Both the position numbers and the translations under genes were made by a program. The notes under the pieces are model-generated. The model ran no database searches. It was not told the DNA's origin and worked only from the letters and a program-made list of their open reading frames with translations. Positions 46,152 through 57,952 of a DNA stretch of 64,000 nt are shown piece by piece (position 1 is the stretch's first letter; each line of letters opens with the position of its first letter). Origin of the DNA: Sodiomyces alkalinus F11 (Eukaryota > Ascomycota > Sordariomycetes > Glomerellales > Plectosphaerellaceae); contig NW_021167079.1 of NCBI RefSeq assembly GCF_003711515.1, positions 1,849,471-1,913,470 on the forward strand, in the 5' to 3' direction.

Positions 46152-46814
46152 TGAGAAGCTCTATACGTCTCTCGCCATCCGTACGCAAGCCATAGGCACA
46201 CAGATCAACACTGGCACATTTCTCCACCTAGGATAGAGGTATCATGCCCGGTAGCTCCATTCACATCAAGAACGCGGTGTACTATCCACTCTCATTTAAT
46301 AATGGTTGCAGCGGAAAATGCTCATAAATTCACCGCAACTCCACCGCTCTCGACTATGGAATACCCAGAGAAAATCAAAGAACCAGAGGTCTATCTGGCC
46401 ATGATGCTATGCACGAGATCCTTTACTATCTCACACCGGGATCCATCCTGCCCGTCTCCTTGCTAAGCTTCCCATCGCAGCCAAAAAGATAGCTAATGTC
46501 CAGAAAAGGGGGAGACAAAAAAGGAAAGGAAAGAACTAGGCAAAAGTGCAAACACGCTATAAACGGGTGTGGTAAGCATGGCGGGCGGAAAGAGGCGTAA
46601 CAGGTTTTGTCGTGATCGTGTTGTGAAGAGTTGTGTTCGGTGGTGAAGGGCGGGAAATGAGGGCATAAACAAGTGGTCATCATAGACCACAGGAAAATGA
46701 TGGTTGTCGGACGTATGCATAGTCATAGGAGAACTCATGTACATATGAATGAGATAGCGAGATGCCCGTAATCACCCATATTCATCTTCTTGCACATTCA
46801 ACCCGAGCGTCACG
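46152..46814. other. Convergent 3' region
   Basis: 663 bp between the GPALPP gene and the RING gene stops. Nothing else seen. Confidence 0.5.
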
Positions 46815-48462
46815 TCACCGTACCGCTTCTGTCGTGCCGGTTGAGACCGGCTGGGTGCCAGACTCGAGCTGAGACGGGGTCACGTTCGTGACGTTCGCCC
46901 CAGATGCCATGGGTATCTCGGTCTGGGGGGATGCCTCAGTATTCCTGTTCCTCCTCCAAGGAAGCTGAAAGCGCCATCTCCGCGTATTGGGTGCTGACGA
47001 GTTTTCGCCGCTAGTCTGGGCCTCACTGGTAGTCACTTGCGGCTGGGTGACCTCCTGTTCTACCGGAGCGGTCGGGACAGCGGGTTGTGGCTCGGTACGC
47101 CGTCGCCGAGGCCTACGGGCAGCACGAGTATTGCGAGTATGCGTACCCGAGGGCATGAAACCACCGACGCGACCCCCAAACCCCCAACGGCTATTCCTTA
47201 GGTCATACCAGGCCGCCGGAGGAGCATTGTGCAGGTGCATACGCATGTGGTTGCCGTCCATAGTAGAGCCAGCATTGGGGTTGTTGGGGTCGATCTCGCC
47301 GGCTTGAGGGCGCGGCTTAGGAATGTAGTAATCGGTCTTGCAGAGAGGACAGCAAGCACGTCGGCTTGTAAGCCAGGGGTCGACGCAGACGGCATGGAAA
47401 GCATGTCCACAAGTCAATCCGCGAACGTCATCATCATCTTCAAGCGTATCGATGCAAATAGCACACGTGTCCCCGCTCGTCTCCATCAACTCAGGTGGCA
47501 AGGCAGCATTAATGTGCTCGTCGTCGTCATCATCGGCAGAAGTAACCCGTTGCAATGGTGCATCGGTCGTTGTATTGGCGGCGGGAGTGGTGGCAAGATT
47601 GTCCCTTGTTGGCTCGGGAGCAGCACGATCCGTGGATTCGCCATTATCTGCCGGCTTTGTGGCGCTCTTCTCGTCGAGCGCGTGCTGGGTTCCTTGGTCA
47701 GGACTCGTTGGGCTAGATGTTGTGGCGAGTGTTGCAGGCGTAGCTGTGGTAGCCGCAGTACCAGAAGCATCGCTCGCGTCCCTAGTCCCGGAGGGTTCCT
47801 CGGGAGCAACAGGCGGCACAATACCGTCGGCAGAACGAAGGCTACTTGCCCTACTTGCCGGGGCGGATACTCCTCCTGCGGTCGGTAACCCTTCTTTGGC
47901 GCGCTCGAGAACCCAATTCTTATATTTCATCATGGGGAATTTATCGTTCACCTCATCCATGGTCATGAGCTTCTTTTCACGGCGCCGCCGGTGGGGGCGG
48001 GGCATGTTGTCAAGGTTTATGGGTTCGCCATCCTCATTGAGACGCATTTGCCGGTTACGAGCGTTGTATCGGAAGCAGTACTTAACACCAACAATAATCC
48101 TAATGCGGCAGTTAGTGGCGGCCGATTCGAAGGTCTAGCAACGGTCGGGAATGTGGGCAGTCGGAAAGAAGCCACGGCGGACAATCGACAACTTACCATA
48201 AGTTAGTGAAGACGACACCGAAGCCCAGAGCCACAAAAAATAGGAGGGGAGAACTGCCGCCACCACCACCACCACCACCGCCGCCGCCGCCATCGCCATT
48301 ACTTTCATCGGCACTGCTTGATGCCGCCGGAGGGGCGGTCGACGTTGCAGATGAAAGGGTCGGCGTCGTAGAGGCAAGATCCAAGGATGGAGATGCAGAG
48401 GAGACGGCTTGTCTGGCAACAAACTGCGTCACCCCTACAAGGGCGGATTCAATGACGGCCAT
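46815..48462 (-). CDS. Membrane-anchored RING-H2 protein, probable E3 ubiquitin ligase
   Basis: Two exons, 48462-48197 and 48099-46815, 97-nt intron (GTAAGT..TTAG); 516 aa, with the junction inside the single transmembrane helix (SSPLLFFVALGFGVVFTNLW|IIVGVKYCF). The start MAVIESAL is the first ATG; a run of 12 Gly encoded by repeated GGC/GGT precedes the helix at about residues 58-70. The lumenal part is short and Ser-rich; the cytosolic part begins FRYNARNRQMRLNEDGEPINL. The RING-H2 domain has ligands in CAIC, TCGHAFHAVC and CPLC (C3H2C3), at about residues 300-345. Flanks are disordered, Thr/Pro/Ala-rich. The layout suggests a membrane ligase of the secretory or vacuolar system; substrate unknown. 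Confidence 0.88.
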
Positions 48463-49808
48463 CTCGCTGCACTGGCAAGTAGTAAAACGCAAACAGTCCC
48501 AGTCGTCGAGCGACGTCGGTGTTTAAAGGAAGAAATCAAATAAAGTATGGCCGGACAACCCGGATCATGGGAGACGCAGCATCCGCTCGGTTTGCGACTC
48601 GGGTGATCGATGAGAACTAACGGGGAATTGGCGATCGGGGTGACAACGGATTTCGTCACATAGGTATAGGTAGGCGTGTGGCTCAGACTTGGGGCAAGGT
48701 ATCCCGCCCCCACGGGTGTGAACGTCGCCGCTTATGAATGGTCCGTTTATCCCTTCCTTCTTGATGGTGGGCGGAGCAGCGGACAACGACCTCTACTTAA
48801 GCCGGATTGATGGGAAGATGATAAAGAAGAAGACAAGGCGAGATAGGCCGACTTGGGTTGAGATGGCAGATTTGGGAGAGTAAGGTGAAGTGTCGGGGAA
48901 GGAGAGTTGGCTACCAGCGTATGCTCCGTAGGAGAGAAAGAAAGGCGGCAATAGGAATAAGTGGTGTGAGTGCGGAGACGGAGCAGCGTTGCAGGTAGGT
49001 GGGTAATAAGTCTGGGCCTGGCGAAAGAACCGAGTCCAATGGAGAAGAGGGAGGGGGGTCGGAATGGGGTCGGAATGGGGTGGTCGGCGGTTGTCGCAGG
49101 CTTGCCGGGCTAGGTACTTGGGTAGAATAAAAAGAACCAAAGACTTTAAAAAGGAAGGAGGGATGGGCGGGACGAGGGCCTCTTTGGTCGAAACCAGACA
49201 GGGAAAAGGGAGGAACCAGTCGCTTCCTGAATCGTTACGGAGCGGGTCTGCACTGTGTAACTGAGACGAAGGTACTTCAGCTAATAACTTGACCGCAGTC
49301 AATGTCTAACCGTTTCCGGGGTTTTGTGGGGGACGAGTTACAACGAGCAGCTAAGGGGACTTGGGCTGGTGTGGCTAGGCGAAGAAAGGGCTGGGGCGTT
49401 GTGGCGCTGTGGCGAGTGGTTCGCTTTCTTCTCAGGGGTGGCGCTCAATGTGGCTTGACCGTTGACCCAATGTCGAAGCATTACTCCGGACGACCGAGAC
49501 TTCACCGAGTCACACGTAATGACGGAGGAGAAGTGGAGGAAGGACGCCTCTTTAATCACGCCAGAATCAATGCTACCCATCCTTTTCAAACTCATATTTT
49601 TGGTACGGCTGATATCTGCTTTGAATATCACTATCGATACGGATACTAACTCTAGGTTGTCTCTTATATATCCTTTGTTTTCGGGTCACGAATATTGTCG
49701 TCTTTTTCTCCGTCGCACAGCACCATAATTCCGGGGACCAGGGCTGTCATCACTCAGTCGTGTTAACATCACAACAGCGGTGACCTCGGTGGTCATGGGC
49801 GCACCACG
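48463..49808. other. Promoter region of the RING gene and 3' region of the rhodopsin-fold gene
   Basis: About 1.35 kb. A GGGTCGGAATGGGGT duplication lies near 49055-49082. The 169-codon minus-strand open frame at 48793-49302 starts with TTG and is pyrimidine-rich leader sequence. No gene recognised. Confidence 0.5.
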
Positions 49809-51162
49809 TCATCGCCTCAAAATACTCTCTGTACTTCCATCATCCCTCTGTACTCCTTGAACGCCAGCCACGCAGTCCCTGCTTGCCCCGTCCTGCAGCC
49901 GCGGAGCTTCGATGCTGTGCAGCTGGAAGCTATGCGAGTGTTTCCCGTTCATCCGGACCCTACCTCGCGAGGAGTGGTCTTCTTCTTGCTTTGAACTCTT
50001 GCCCAACGAAAACCCGAGCTTTTCGAGAAACACGGGGAGATATCGTCTCAGAAAAGGCTTCATGCGCATGAGGTTGGCGCACACAATGCCGAGATTGAGC
50101 TCAACAATGGACCAAACGCCGGCCTCGGCCTGCTTTAACGAGAAGTCGGGGCTTTCCGCCAGGATCTGGATGTAGGGGGCTCGGACAATGGAGGTGATGA
50201 GGACCCTGTTGTAGCACCTGTTAGCAATACCGCAATACCGAGGGTTGCATAAGGTACCTAGGGAAGGACACAAGGTACATACGCAGACCCAAGGGTCAGA
50301 ATACCCGCGATCACAAGTCTCTGCCTGAGAGGCAAATGAAGTCTCAGGATCGTGGGGATGGGTAAAAGGATAATAGCCACGTCAGACCATATATTCAACG
50401 CCACCTGCGCGATAGCGATGTTGTTTAGGCAAATCCCCGATCCCAGTTCGCGCGGATTACAGGTCCCCGCAAGCAGGCCCGTGAACGTTGTCGTGTATGC
50501 TACTAGTGTCAAGACGATAAAGTAAAGGAAACCGCGGAACCAAAGCGAGTTGCTGATGCGGTGCAATACCGAGAGAATGGCTAGCTTTGCCAACGTTGGG
50601 CACCAGATGTACGTTATAGTGATTGGGAGCAGGTACTATTATATCGGTAGATGTCAGCGCCAGCGGAGTGAGGTGGTGCATGATCTGAAGGGGGGGGGGG
50701 AGGGGGAGGTAGAATCTTCAGTATGTGGTCAGGAGGCTTTACGTTGTTGTAGTTGGCTGCTTCTGCAATGCTCACGTTCCAGGCGTGCCGGCCCCAGCCG
50801 TGATGCATGCACATCGCGACGGAGATGAAGTATCCCAAGGATGTCAGCCATGACAAGGTGACGAGAACTGCAACCCGCGAGTCAGAACCAAGCTCAAAAG
50901 CTCGCGAAACGCCAAGAGCTCAAGTCAGGATAAGGATGCAAAACTCACCAACATCAAGCTCCAGCGCCTTGACTATGAAAGTGCTGGTGATGTATCGGAG
51001 CACCTGGGTGGCTGTTGCCAGAGAATAAGTTACCCCGAAGACAATAATTGTTGCTACCTGGACCTGCGTCCAACTGGGATCAAAGTCGGGCGTAACCCCC
51101 TCGGGCGGTGGTACGACGGGCGTGTTGTAAATGTCAATACTTGACAAATCCAAAGAATCCAT
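49809..51162 (-). CDS. Rhodopsin-fold integral membrane protein (Pth11-like, without CFEM)
   Basis: Seven-helix membrane protein of the large fungal family sharing the rhodopsin-like domain of Pth11. Four exons: 51162-50949, 50867-50743, 50635-50283, 50217-49809; introns 81, 107 and 65 nt; 366 aa, all in frame. Helix 1 region: QVQVATIIVFGVTYSLATATQV. Exon 2 gives LVTLSWLTSLGYFISVAMCMHHGWGRHAW, with the family's HxGxGxH-like stretch. Exon 3 gives YLLPITITYIWCPTLAKLAIL, then a loop GTCNPRELGSGICLNN with two Cys and the helix WSDVAIILLPIPTILRLHL, all typical. Exon 4 gives WSIVELNLGIVCANLMRMKPFL, also typical, and a hydrophilic tail. No N-terminal CFEM cysteine module. Role as a sensor is inference; ligand unknown. 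Confidence 0.88.
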
Positions 51163-52395
51163 GGTGTTGAGCTTCTCGTGTCGGCCTCTTTACCTCGTCT
51201 GCTTCTCCTCCTCTTCTTCTTCTTCAAGTCTCCTCAACTACCTGTGGAAGGGACTGGCGCGGGCAGACCAAGAGCAGGCGCAAACCCGGGCATTGGGTCG
51301 ACGAGACCTATATAAGGACATGACAGCGAGCTTGGGACACGTTATATCACCAATATGCACGAACTGGCCACCACCTAAGAATGCTGGACATGAGAACAGG
51401 GCCGTGTTTGAAGTCCTGGAAGTTCAGCCTTTGTTCAGGGGTACTGTGGATCGCCGGGATTTAGGAAGCCAGTAAACAAGCCTTTGTCTATGACCGGTGT
51501 ACTCGTGAATGCTGTAAAGAGAGTGCCGAGTGCCAAAAGACAAGGAAATAATCTGCATTGTCGTCTTGCAGAACTGATCATAAACGTCGGGACCCCAGAA
51601 CGTGGTATGCTTGAAGAATGAAACCCTGTCCGCGGCTCACATCCTGGCTCATCCGGCCCCGGGACAGGTCCCCGGGAGTCCAGGGACTTGGGGATAACCT
51701 CCTCTCGGGTAGTACGTGTAATGGGAATTCTACAATGGACGTGGGACCAATCGTTGTCAGAGGCCGACAAAAAAGGAGAAGTGCCAAAAGGAAAACCGGT
51801 TTAGGATGGATTACTCCCTACTTGTCAACATATTCTGTCCCTGCAATATGACAGTTGCCTAGGGTGCCCGCAACTGGGAACACTGACACTGGAATAAGGG
51901 GCTAGAGGGGGGAGAAACAGGGGCAAATATGACAGGGCGGAAATGTCGCCAAGAAGATGAACAAGATGCTGACTACCTTGCGATACGGACTACTGCGGCT
52001 GGGCTGCAGATGGACGATGCACACCTGCATGGATAATTGAAGCACATGAGAACTGAGAATGTAATTACAAGGAAGTAACTAATAAGCCGTCTTGTTCTGT
52101 CAGCAGACTGCAGCTTGAATGGCCGATGGGGCGCTCAGCCTTGACCCATGGACAAGACAATGCTAGACATAAAATCTCGTGTACGCCAGCACCTCATCTC
52201 CCCAAAATATCAAGCATTCTGCGTCTGGAAAATCCGCATGGTAGCCCGCCGCCTCCAATAACAGGTAGCATCACAGATATTTGATCAAACGACCTGTGCA
52301 TCCTCGCACATTTATCCCCACCTGCCAAGGCGACACGAACAAAAAGGAGGAAAAGAGGAAAAGAGGAAAAGAAACGGAAAAAAAGAAAAAAAAGC
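51163..52395. other. Spacer between rhodopsin-fold and kinase-like genes
   Basis: About 1.2 kb between divergent genes. The last 55 bases before the ATG at 52396 are almost all purine (A/G). No gene seen; a 111-codon minus-strand frame near 51435-51770 starts with TTG and has no resemblance. Confidence 0.5.
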
Positions 52396-53523
52396 ATGAC
52401 GACCAATACGCTTGTCAGGGGGCCAATGTCCCTCCGAAGTGCCCTCAACTCAGATAAGGCGTTGCCGCTGGTCACTGAGGATATCACGGCCGACTGGCTA
52501 TCAGAGGCGCTCGGCGTCCCTGTCGAAGAAATCAAGCAAGCAACTGTGGTGCATGGCACGTCAACCAAGATTTTCTTAGACATAACCTATGCAGACGGTG
52601 TGCAGACCGAGATACCGACGCGGTTGTGCGTCAAGGGCGGCTTTAACCCGGCCATCCGCGAGGCCTTCCCGGAGATGTGGGGCACGTACCGGCGCGAGAC
52701 CGAGTTCTACCACCACATTGCGCCACAGACGAGCATGCTGCTCCCGCGAACTTGGTACTGCGGCACTGACACGGTAAACGGGCAGGGCCTGTTCATCATG
52801 TCCGACGTAGGTCCCGAGGCCACCTTCGGCAATCCTCTAGAGCCTTGGACGCCGGACCGAGTCGCCGGCGCACTCCGCCAGCTCGCCAGCTTGCACGGCA
52901 AAACGTGGAACAGCAAGGAGACCGACTACCCATGGCTTTACGGGGAGGACGGCACCAAGCTGGCCAACCCGATGCGTACTATTATCCGTGCACTGCTGCG
53001 GCCCGAGCCCTGGGCGATTCGGTTCGCGGAGGAATGTCGACCCCCGGTGGCGCCGGAGCTACAGGACCGCGAGAGGATGGAGCGTGCTTACGAGCTTCTC
53101 TGGAAGTACACGGACGCAAACACACGCTTTCATGCCATCATCCACGGGGACAACCATGTGGGAAACACGCTCATCGCTAAGGATGGCACGCCGGGCTTTA
53201 TCGACTGGCAATGCCTCCAGCACGGCTCGGCCATCCACGACCTCACCTATTTCCTCACGGGCGCGCTCACCGTTGAAGACCGCCGCAAGCACGAGGTCTC
53301 TTTGATCGAGGGGTACCTTGAGGCCCTTCACGCCGAAGGTGGGCCCAAACTCTCCAAGGATGATATCTGGGACGAATATCGGCGGCACAGTCTGCACGGG
53401 TTTCTCTGGGCCATGACGCCGCTCAAGATGCAACCCGACGACATCGTCTTTGCCATTACGAAGCGGTACTCGGCAGCCATTGTCGATCATAAGAGCCTGG
53501 AGCTCCTGGAGGCAGGCTTCTGA
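52396..53523 (+). CDS. APH/CHK-like small-molecule kinase
   Basis: Single exon, 375 aa. Belongs to the aminoglycoside phosphotransferase / choline-kinase-like / EcKinase fold. The catalytic loop is HGDNHVGN at 250-257 (Asp252, Asn257) and the metal-binding motif is FIDWQ with Asp270. Upstream, KIFLDITYADG, then RLCVKGGFN supplies the probable ATP-binding Lys, and YRRETEFYHHIAP matches the helix with the conserved Glu. LFIMSDVG corresponds to the hinge. DLTYFLTGALTVEDRR after the metal motif is as in this family. The substrate cannot be read from sequence; relatives in fungi are annotated as hypothetical. It may detoxify or modify a small alcohol or amine. Confidence 0.85.
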   Translation: MTTNTLVRGPMSLRSALNSDKALPLVTEDITADWLSEALGVPVEEIKQATVVHGTSTKIFLDITYADGVQTEIPTRLCVKGGFNPAIREAFPEMWGTYRRETEFYHHIAPQTSMLLPRTWYCGTDTVNGQGLFIMSDVGPEATFGNPLEPWTPDRVAGALRQLASLHGKTWNSKETDYPWLYGEDGTKLANPMRTIIRALLRPEPWAIRFAEECRPPVAPELQDRERMERAYELLWKYTDANTRFHAIIHGDNHVGNTLIAKDGTPGFIDWQCLQHGSAIHDLTYFLTGALTVEDRRKHEVSLIEGYLEALHAEGGPKLSKDDIWDEYRRHSLHGFLWAMTPLKMQPDDIVFAITKRYSAAIVDHKSLELLEAGF

Positions 53524-53614
53524 GAGAGAGATGGGGGTTCCAAATAGAGATCATAATACCCCGAATTGTCTTGTTTGTTCGTCTTGTGCAGTCTTCCCCG
53601 CGATGCCGATATCT
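53524..53614. other. 3' region of the kinase-like gene
   Basis: Short region with no further feature. Confidence 0.4.
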
Positions 53615-54139
53615 TCATCGAGCATCAGACGTGATGGACCATGAAGCACTGTGCTGTCCAGGCCGTGTGAATTCGTTGCCATCGTCGAACATGCGACCGC
53701 TATTCAAGGTCCATACATCTGAGTAGGACACTGCCCTTTGCCATTCCCTGGCTAGGTTTAAGCCAGGATTCCTCGGGTGTTGAACTGCTCCTGACATGGT
53801 CGATTCTAGACAGCGAATATTAAGCCGATGTGCCATTACTAGGGAGGCTGAGAAGGGCATCAAGTCGTTTTCCATGCATTTTTCCCCCTCTCTGAAGGTA
53901 TCGCCTCGTCGTCCCTTCGCCCTTTCGCCGTAGGGATCGCGAAAGAAGAAAGGGAAAAAGGGACTGACGTGGAGCGGAAGGAACCCCGTAGTTGAGTTGG
54001 ACACGCCGCAAACTGATCGTCCAAAGTAACCGCCATAAAAGACATGTCTCAGTCGATAAGGGAAAATAGAATTGCCATCGTCGAGCCGCTGTGACGCGGC
54101 GATACTTGGTGATTCAAGCTCTCCACCTAATCTTTTCAT
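53615..54139 (-). CDS. Possible hypothetical protein (174 aa)
   Basis: An uninterrupted frame from a genuine ATG (54139) to TGA. The protein begins MKRLGGELESPSIAASQR and contains an aromatic segment (LHVSPFFPFFFRDPYG). No family is recognised and codon use is not clearly biased. Its length is above most random frames in this spacer. It would be convergent with the kinase-like gene, with stops about 90 bp apart. A cryptic gene or a chance frame are both possible. Confidence 0.25.
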   Translation of the reverse strand: MKRLGGELESPSIAASQRLDDGNSIFPYRLRHVFYGGYFGRSVCGVSNSTTGFLPLHVSPFFPFFFRDPYGERAKGRRGDTFREGEKCMENDLMPFSASLVMAHRLNIRCLESTMSGAVQHPRNPGLNLAREWQRAVSYSDVWTLNSGRMFDDGNEFTRPGQHSASWSITSDAR

Positions 54140-56006
54140 TCAGATATGCTGTTGAGGTCTCACTGCTACCTACCTAGGTAGGTATTGAAGAAGGATTGGA
54201 ACTTGTCCCGCAGAATCTACCTAGGGGCCCGCTTTAACGGCTTGGCTGGAGGAGAGGAGCCAACCGATTGTGCCGTACCAGTGTCTAACTGAGACAGACA
54301 AGGGGTCAAGTACCTTGAAAGGACACACACTGTGGATATAGTCACTCCGTACAGTATACCCACTGATCTTCCCTGGAAATCCTCGATCCCCAGTCATCAA
54401 CATCCAGTCCTTGAGGAGTCTTGGGTTTGTTTGTGGGCAGAGAATGGCAATCTCGAAAACGTCACCTGAGCCGCTTCTTTCTCTCCACCTTCGCCATGCC
54501 ATCCATTAATAATCGAGGATAAACTTACTCCGTATTGACGCAAAAACGCTTACAAGCGTATTTGGCGCACGTCACTTACCTAAGTTTTAAGCTCCCCTCC
54601 CGTCTCCCGGAGTGTCGCCCGTTGACATATGACAGCTCATTCGTCCTGGTGATCGATCGGCTGCACCCAGTTCCCTGCAACTGAGAAGCCTGAGCTAGGG
54701 ACGCAGTTGAAATGGTGTGTTTCCCCACCGTCAGCGCCGTCCAGTCTTCACATTTTAACTTCAACGCTGCCCGCCTCTGCACCCAACGATAACGCCACTA
54801 CAACAGCACCATAACTAGGGTAGGACAGAACAGCGAAGGCGTTGCGAAGCTCAGATGGGGATGGCCATCCTTAATCCGGCACGGTCGAAGGTGATGTTTC
54901 GGCATGATACAACGCGTCCTCTCCTCCGTCCCATCATCGCGACTCGACTACTTAGCTCGCTAGCTCTGGTGACCTCGACTCAAAATTTGCCACATGTCGG
55001 TGTGCGTCGTCTTCCATTGTGTACATTATGCTACGCATTGCTCGGATTCCACAGGATCGCTCTGTACCGAGTCGTCCTCGGAGACGCGCGTCTCTGATCG
55101 GGGTTAGCTAGCAAACAACTCGCATGAGTGCGATGTGACCCATGATGTCAGCATTCGAATAGTACCTAAGGTAAGGTAGGTAGTGTACGGATGCTTGCCG
55201 TGTCTACGCCCATCGTCAACATGTAAGGTTTTTTTATTGCTATTATTGTTATCTTACATTTAAAAGGTAATGAACATGAATGAAATGACAGGATTGATTT
55301 CGAGTCCCTCCTACGCTGTGCACTCGCATGAAGCACCCGCTGATGGGGGTGTAATCTACTACCAACCAGTGAGCCATCCCGGGCCTTCCGAGCGCCGCCC
55401 AGCCCGTGGTCGTGGTCCCTTGTCCGTGTTAAGTTATCCATGTTATTCCCGAGTCTTCGGGCTGCTATTGCTCCCCACATAGCACTTAAACTCGGGCCGA
55501 CGCAATGGAGAAGACCCGGAACAAGAAGGGTCTTTTGGAGCTCTGGAGTGTTACGGAGTTAAGAAGATGTTGCGACTCGGACACAGAGCGAAGGAAGATG
55601 TGGAACAAAGGGACGGCGTTATCCGTACCCGTACATAGATATTAGTTAGGACCAGGGGAAAGAGATACAATGATCAAACGGAAGCGACGATGACGGGAAT
55701 GATCCCATCATTTGAGTCTTCTCTATCGTCCCCAGAAACCCCAGAGACAAACATCAGACGCTCTATTCTATTCCACGAGTTGATACGACCTAAGGTGTTG
55801 GGACAAGCTCTTGGATTACATAAGTAAGTGATGACTAATCTTCGTTTCACGCTTCAAGGGAACTTCATTCTTCCTTCACACGGACGACCACCAACGGCTT
55901 GGCAGCTACCTTGGTCAAGAAAGCGTAGAACATCAGCGAACTTGAATCCTCGTCCACTCAGCTTCCCCCATTCAGATTTAGAACGGAGAGTCGGACTGGT
56001 GTCAAA
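54140..56006. other. Spacer upstream of cyclophilin
   Basis: About 1.9 kb without recognised genes. An 18-bp perfect palindrome lies at 54167-54184, a TACTCCGTA at 54526-54534, and a TACCTAAGGTAAGGTAGGTA motif at about 55162-55184. Confidence 0.5.
54167..54184. repeat. Perfect 18-bp palindrome of the TACCTA family
   Basis: TACCTACCTAGGTAGGTA is identical to its reverse complement. Related imperfect copies occur in at least eight other spacers of the window. Confidence 0.9.
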
Positions 56007-57120
56007 ATGCCGCCAACTAAGCTTCCAGAGTCCGGGAACCCTCTGTAAGCTGCCCCCCTAGGTTTGCCCGCTACCCATATCAATCGCATGATATTTGGCA
56101 GCGCCTTGTTTGTCATTCTTTTTCTTTTGATCTCTCACTACGTTACTCGTCGACCCTTCTTATAATCCCGCTGACTTGACAGGCCCGAAACGCTAACGCC
56201 TGGGCGTTGACAGAGTGTTCTTTGACATCACTTTAGGTGGTACGTCTTCACCTTTACCTCTTTCCGCGAGGCTTGATACCCCCGCGAGCTGGAATCCTGG
56301 GCGTCGTCCTTGGAAGCGTCGGAAACTACTTTCTTCACGTTTGGATTGCATGGGAGGTTTTGCTTTCCAATGTGTATCACAGCTAACGCTCCCCTCCCCA
56401 CTAGGTGAGCCTCTCGGCCGTATTACTTTTGAACTCTTCAAGGACGTCGTCCCTAAGACGGCTGAAAACTTCCGCCAGTTCTGCACTGGCGAGTCCAAGA
56501 ACCCGGCTGGTCGCCCACAAGGCTACAAGGGGTCCAAGTTTCACCGCATCGTAAGTAGTCAACGCCTTCATGCCATGCGCTGTCATCTCCCTCAGACCTC
56601 GTGTGTCTAATGATACAGACGCATTTGCAACTGACACGCTTCGACTGCCGAACCTGTTAGATTTCCGGATTCATGTGTCAAGGGGGCGACTTCCTCAATG
56701 GTGACGGCACAGGCTCCATCTGCATCTACGGCACCTCATCCTTCGCAGATGAGAATTTCAAGTTGAAACACGACCTGCCCGGCCTGCTTTCCATGGCCGT
56801 ATGTTTTCCCTTCACATGCTGCCCCTTTCTGGACGCGTACCACGGCCCCCGTTCCGCGGGGAACACAGAGAGACACGGGACATTCGGCGTGAGAAGGGAA
56901 GTGCTAACACATCAACCAGAATGCCGGCCCCAACTCCAACGGCTCCCAGTTCTTCATCACGACGGTGCCCACTCCCTTCCTCGATGGGAAGCACGTCGTC
57001 TTCGGCAAGGTCGTCGATGGCTTTGATGTCGTGAAGAAGATGGAGGCCACCAAGACTGGTTACCGCGGCAAGGATGTCCCCAATATGGACGTTGTCATTG
57101 CCCAGTGCGGTGAGATGTGA
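56007..57120 (+). CDS. Cyclophilin-type peptidyl-prolyl cis-trans isomerase, PPIH type
   Basis: Isomerises Xaa-Pro bonds; PPIH relatives associate with the U4/U6.U5 tri-snRNP. Five exons: 56007-56044, 56214-56239, 56405-56550, 56661-56798, 56920-57120; introns 169, 165, 110 and 121 nt; 182 aa, every junction in frame. The first two exons are only 38 and 26 nt and encode [21 protein letters not shown]. The single cyclophilin domain has the active-site stretch [15 protein letters not shown] (Arg, Phe, Met, Gln), [25 protein letters not shown] and [11 protein letters not shown]. The insert [21 protein letters not shown] is typical of [14 protein letters not shown] matches the conserved HDQPGLLSMA. 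No targeting signal; nuclear or cytosolic. Confidence 0.95.
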
Positions 57121-57952
57121 GCGGTGACTGCAACCCCGAGATGCGGGAGCTGGTAGGGCGGGGAACGAAGGATGGATTTATACCATGATCGTGCTAGGCA
57201 ATCCCATGGGAACCTGTGATTGGCCAACTACAGGCGGAGAGGTGCAGAGAATGTGCCCAGCCAAATTGTCGGTGCTCTAGCACAGCTTTGGTGGTTAATA
57301 TGCCCATAAGGAAGAGTCATGATCGGTGTCATTGGCATGACTGGGAATTTGGCACCTTTTTCAGAGATTGGATCATCGGCTAGCATTTCGTACAAGAGAA
57401 ACGAGTTGTAAATGGTCTGTGACAAGGAGCAGAGATCTTGCCTGTCCCGCAGCAGTCAGACATTGCATGACGACGCAAACATTACTATTATAATACGCCC
57501 AGAGCTCAAAGTTTCTTTCCCGGTTTGCCATCCCCTGATATCTTCTACAAGGACAATATTTCGACAGAGTCAATTCAGTGCACACGTACTTTGCGACCTC
57601 GAGCTCATAATCTTGCATTTACATCATACAAATATACAACTCCATGTCAGAGCAAGCGGTTGGGAGTGGGACTCAGGAAGTGATTGATCGATTGACGGCC
57701 TGCCGCCTTGTCTTGGGGAGGGGGTTGGAAGAGTGAACAAAGCTTCTACCTATCACCCTACGGGAAAGGATCCTTTCATCGGGCCAACAACGCCTATGCT
57801 GTCAAAATCTCTTTGAGAATGAATCCTATTCCTTTGTGTATACCCATCCGAGCTGGAGGCGTGGAGTAGCGACAAAAAAAGCCCATGTGCAAAGCTGGAG
57901 CTTACGTTCGGGTGATTAGGGGGCATGGGCCCTCCCATGCGGCGCATCTTTT
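57121..57952. other. Convergent 3' region
   Basis: 832 bp between the cyclophilin gene and the secreted-protein gene. No gene seen. Confidence 0.5.

Noticed and set aside
48793..49302. 169-codon minus-strand frame upstream of the RING gene
   Set aside because: Begins with TTG, has no ATG-based start of similar length, and is pyrimidine-rich leader/promoter sequence.
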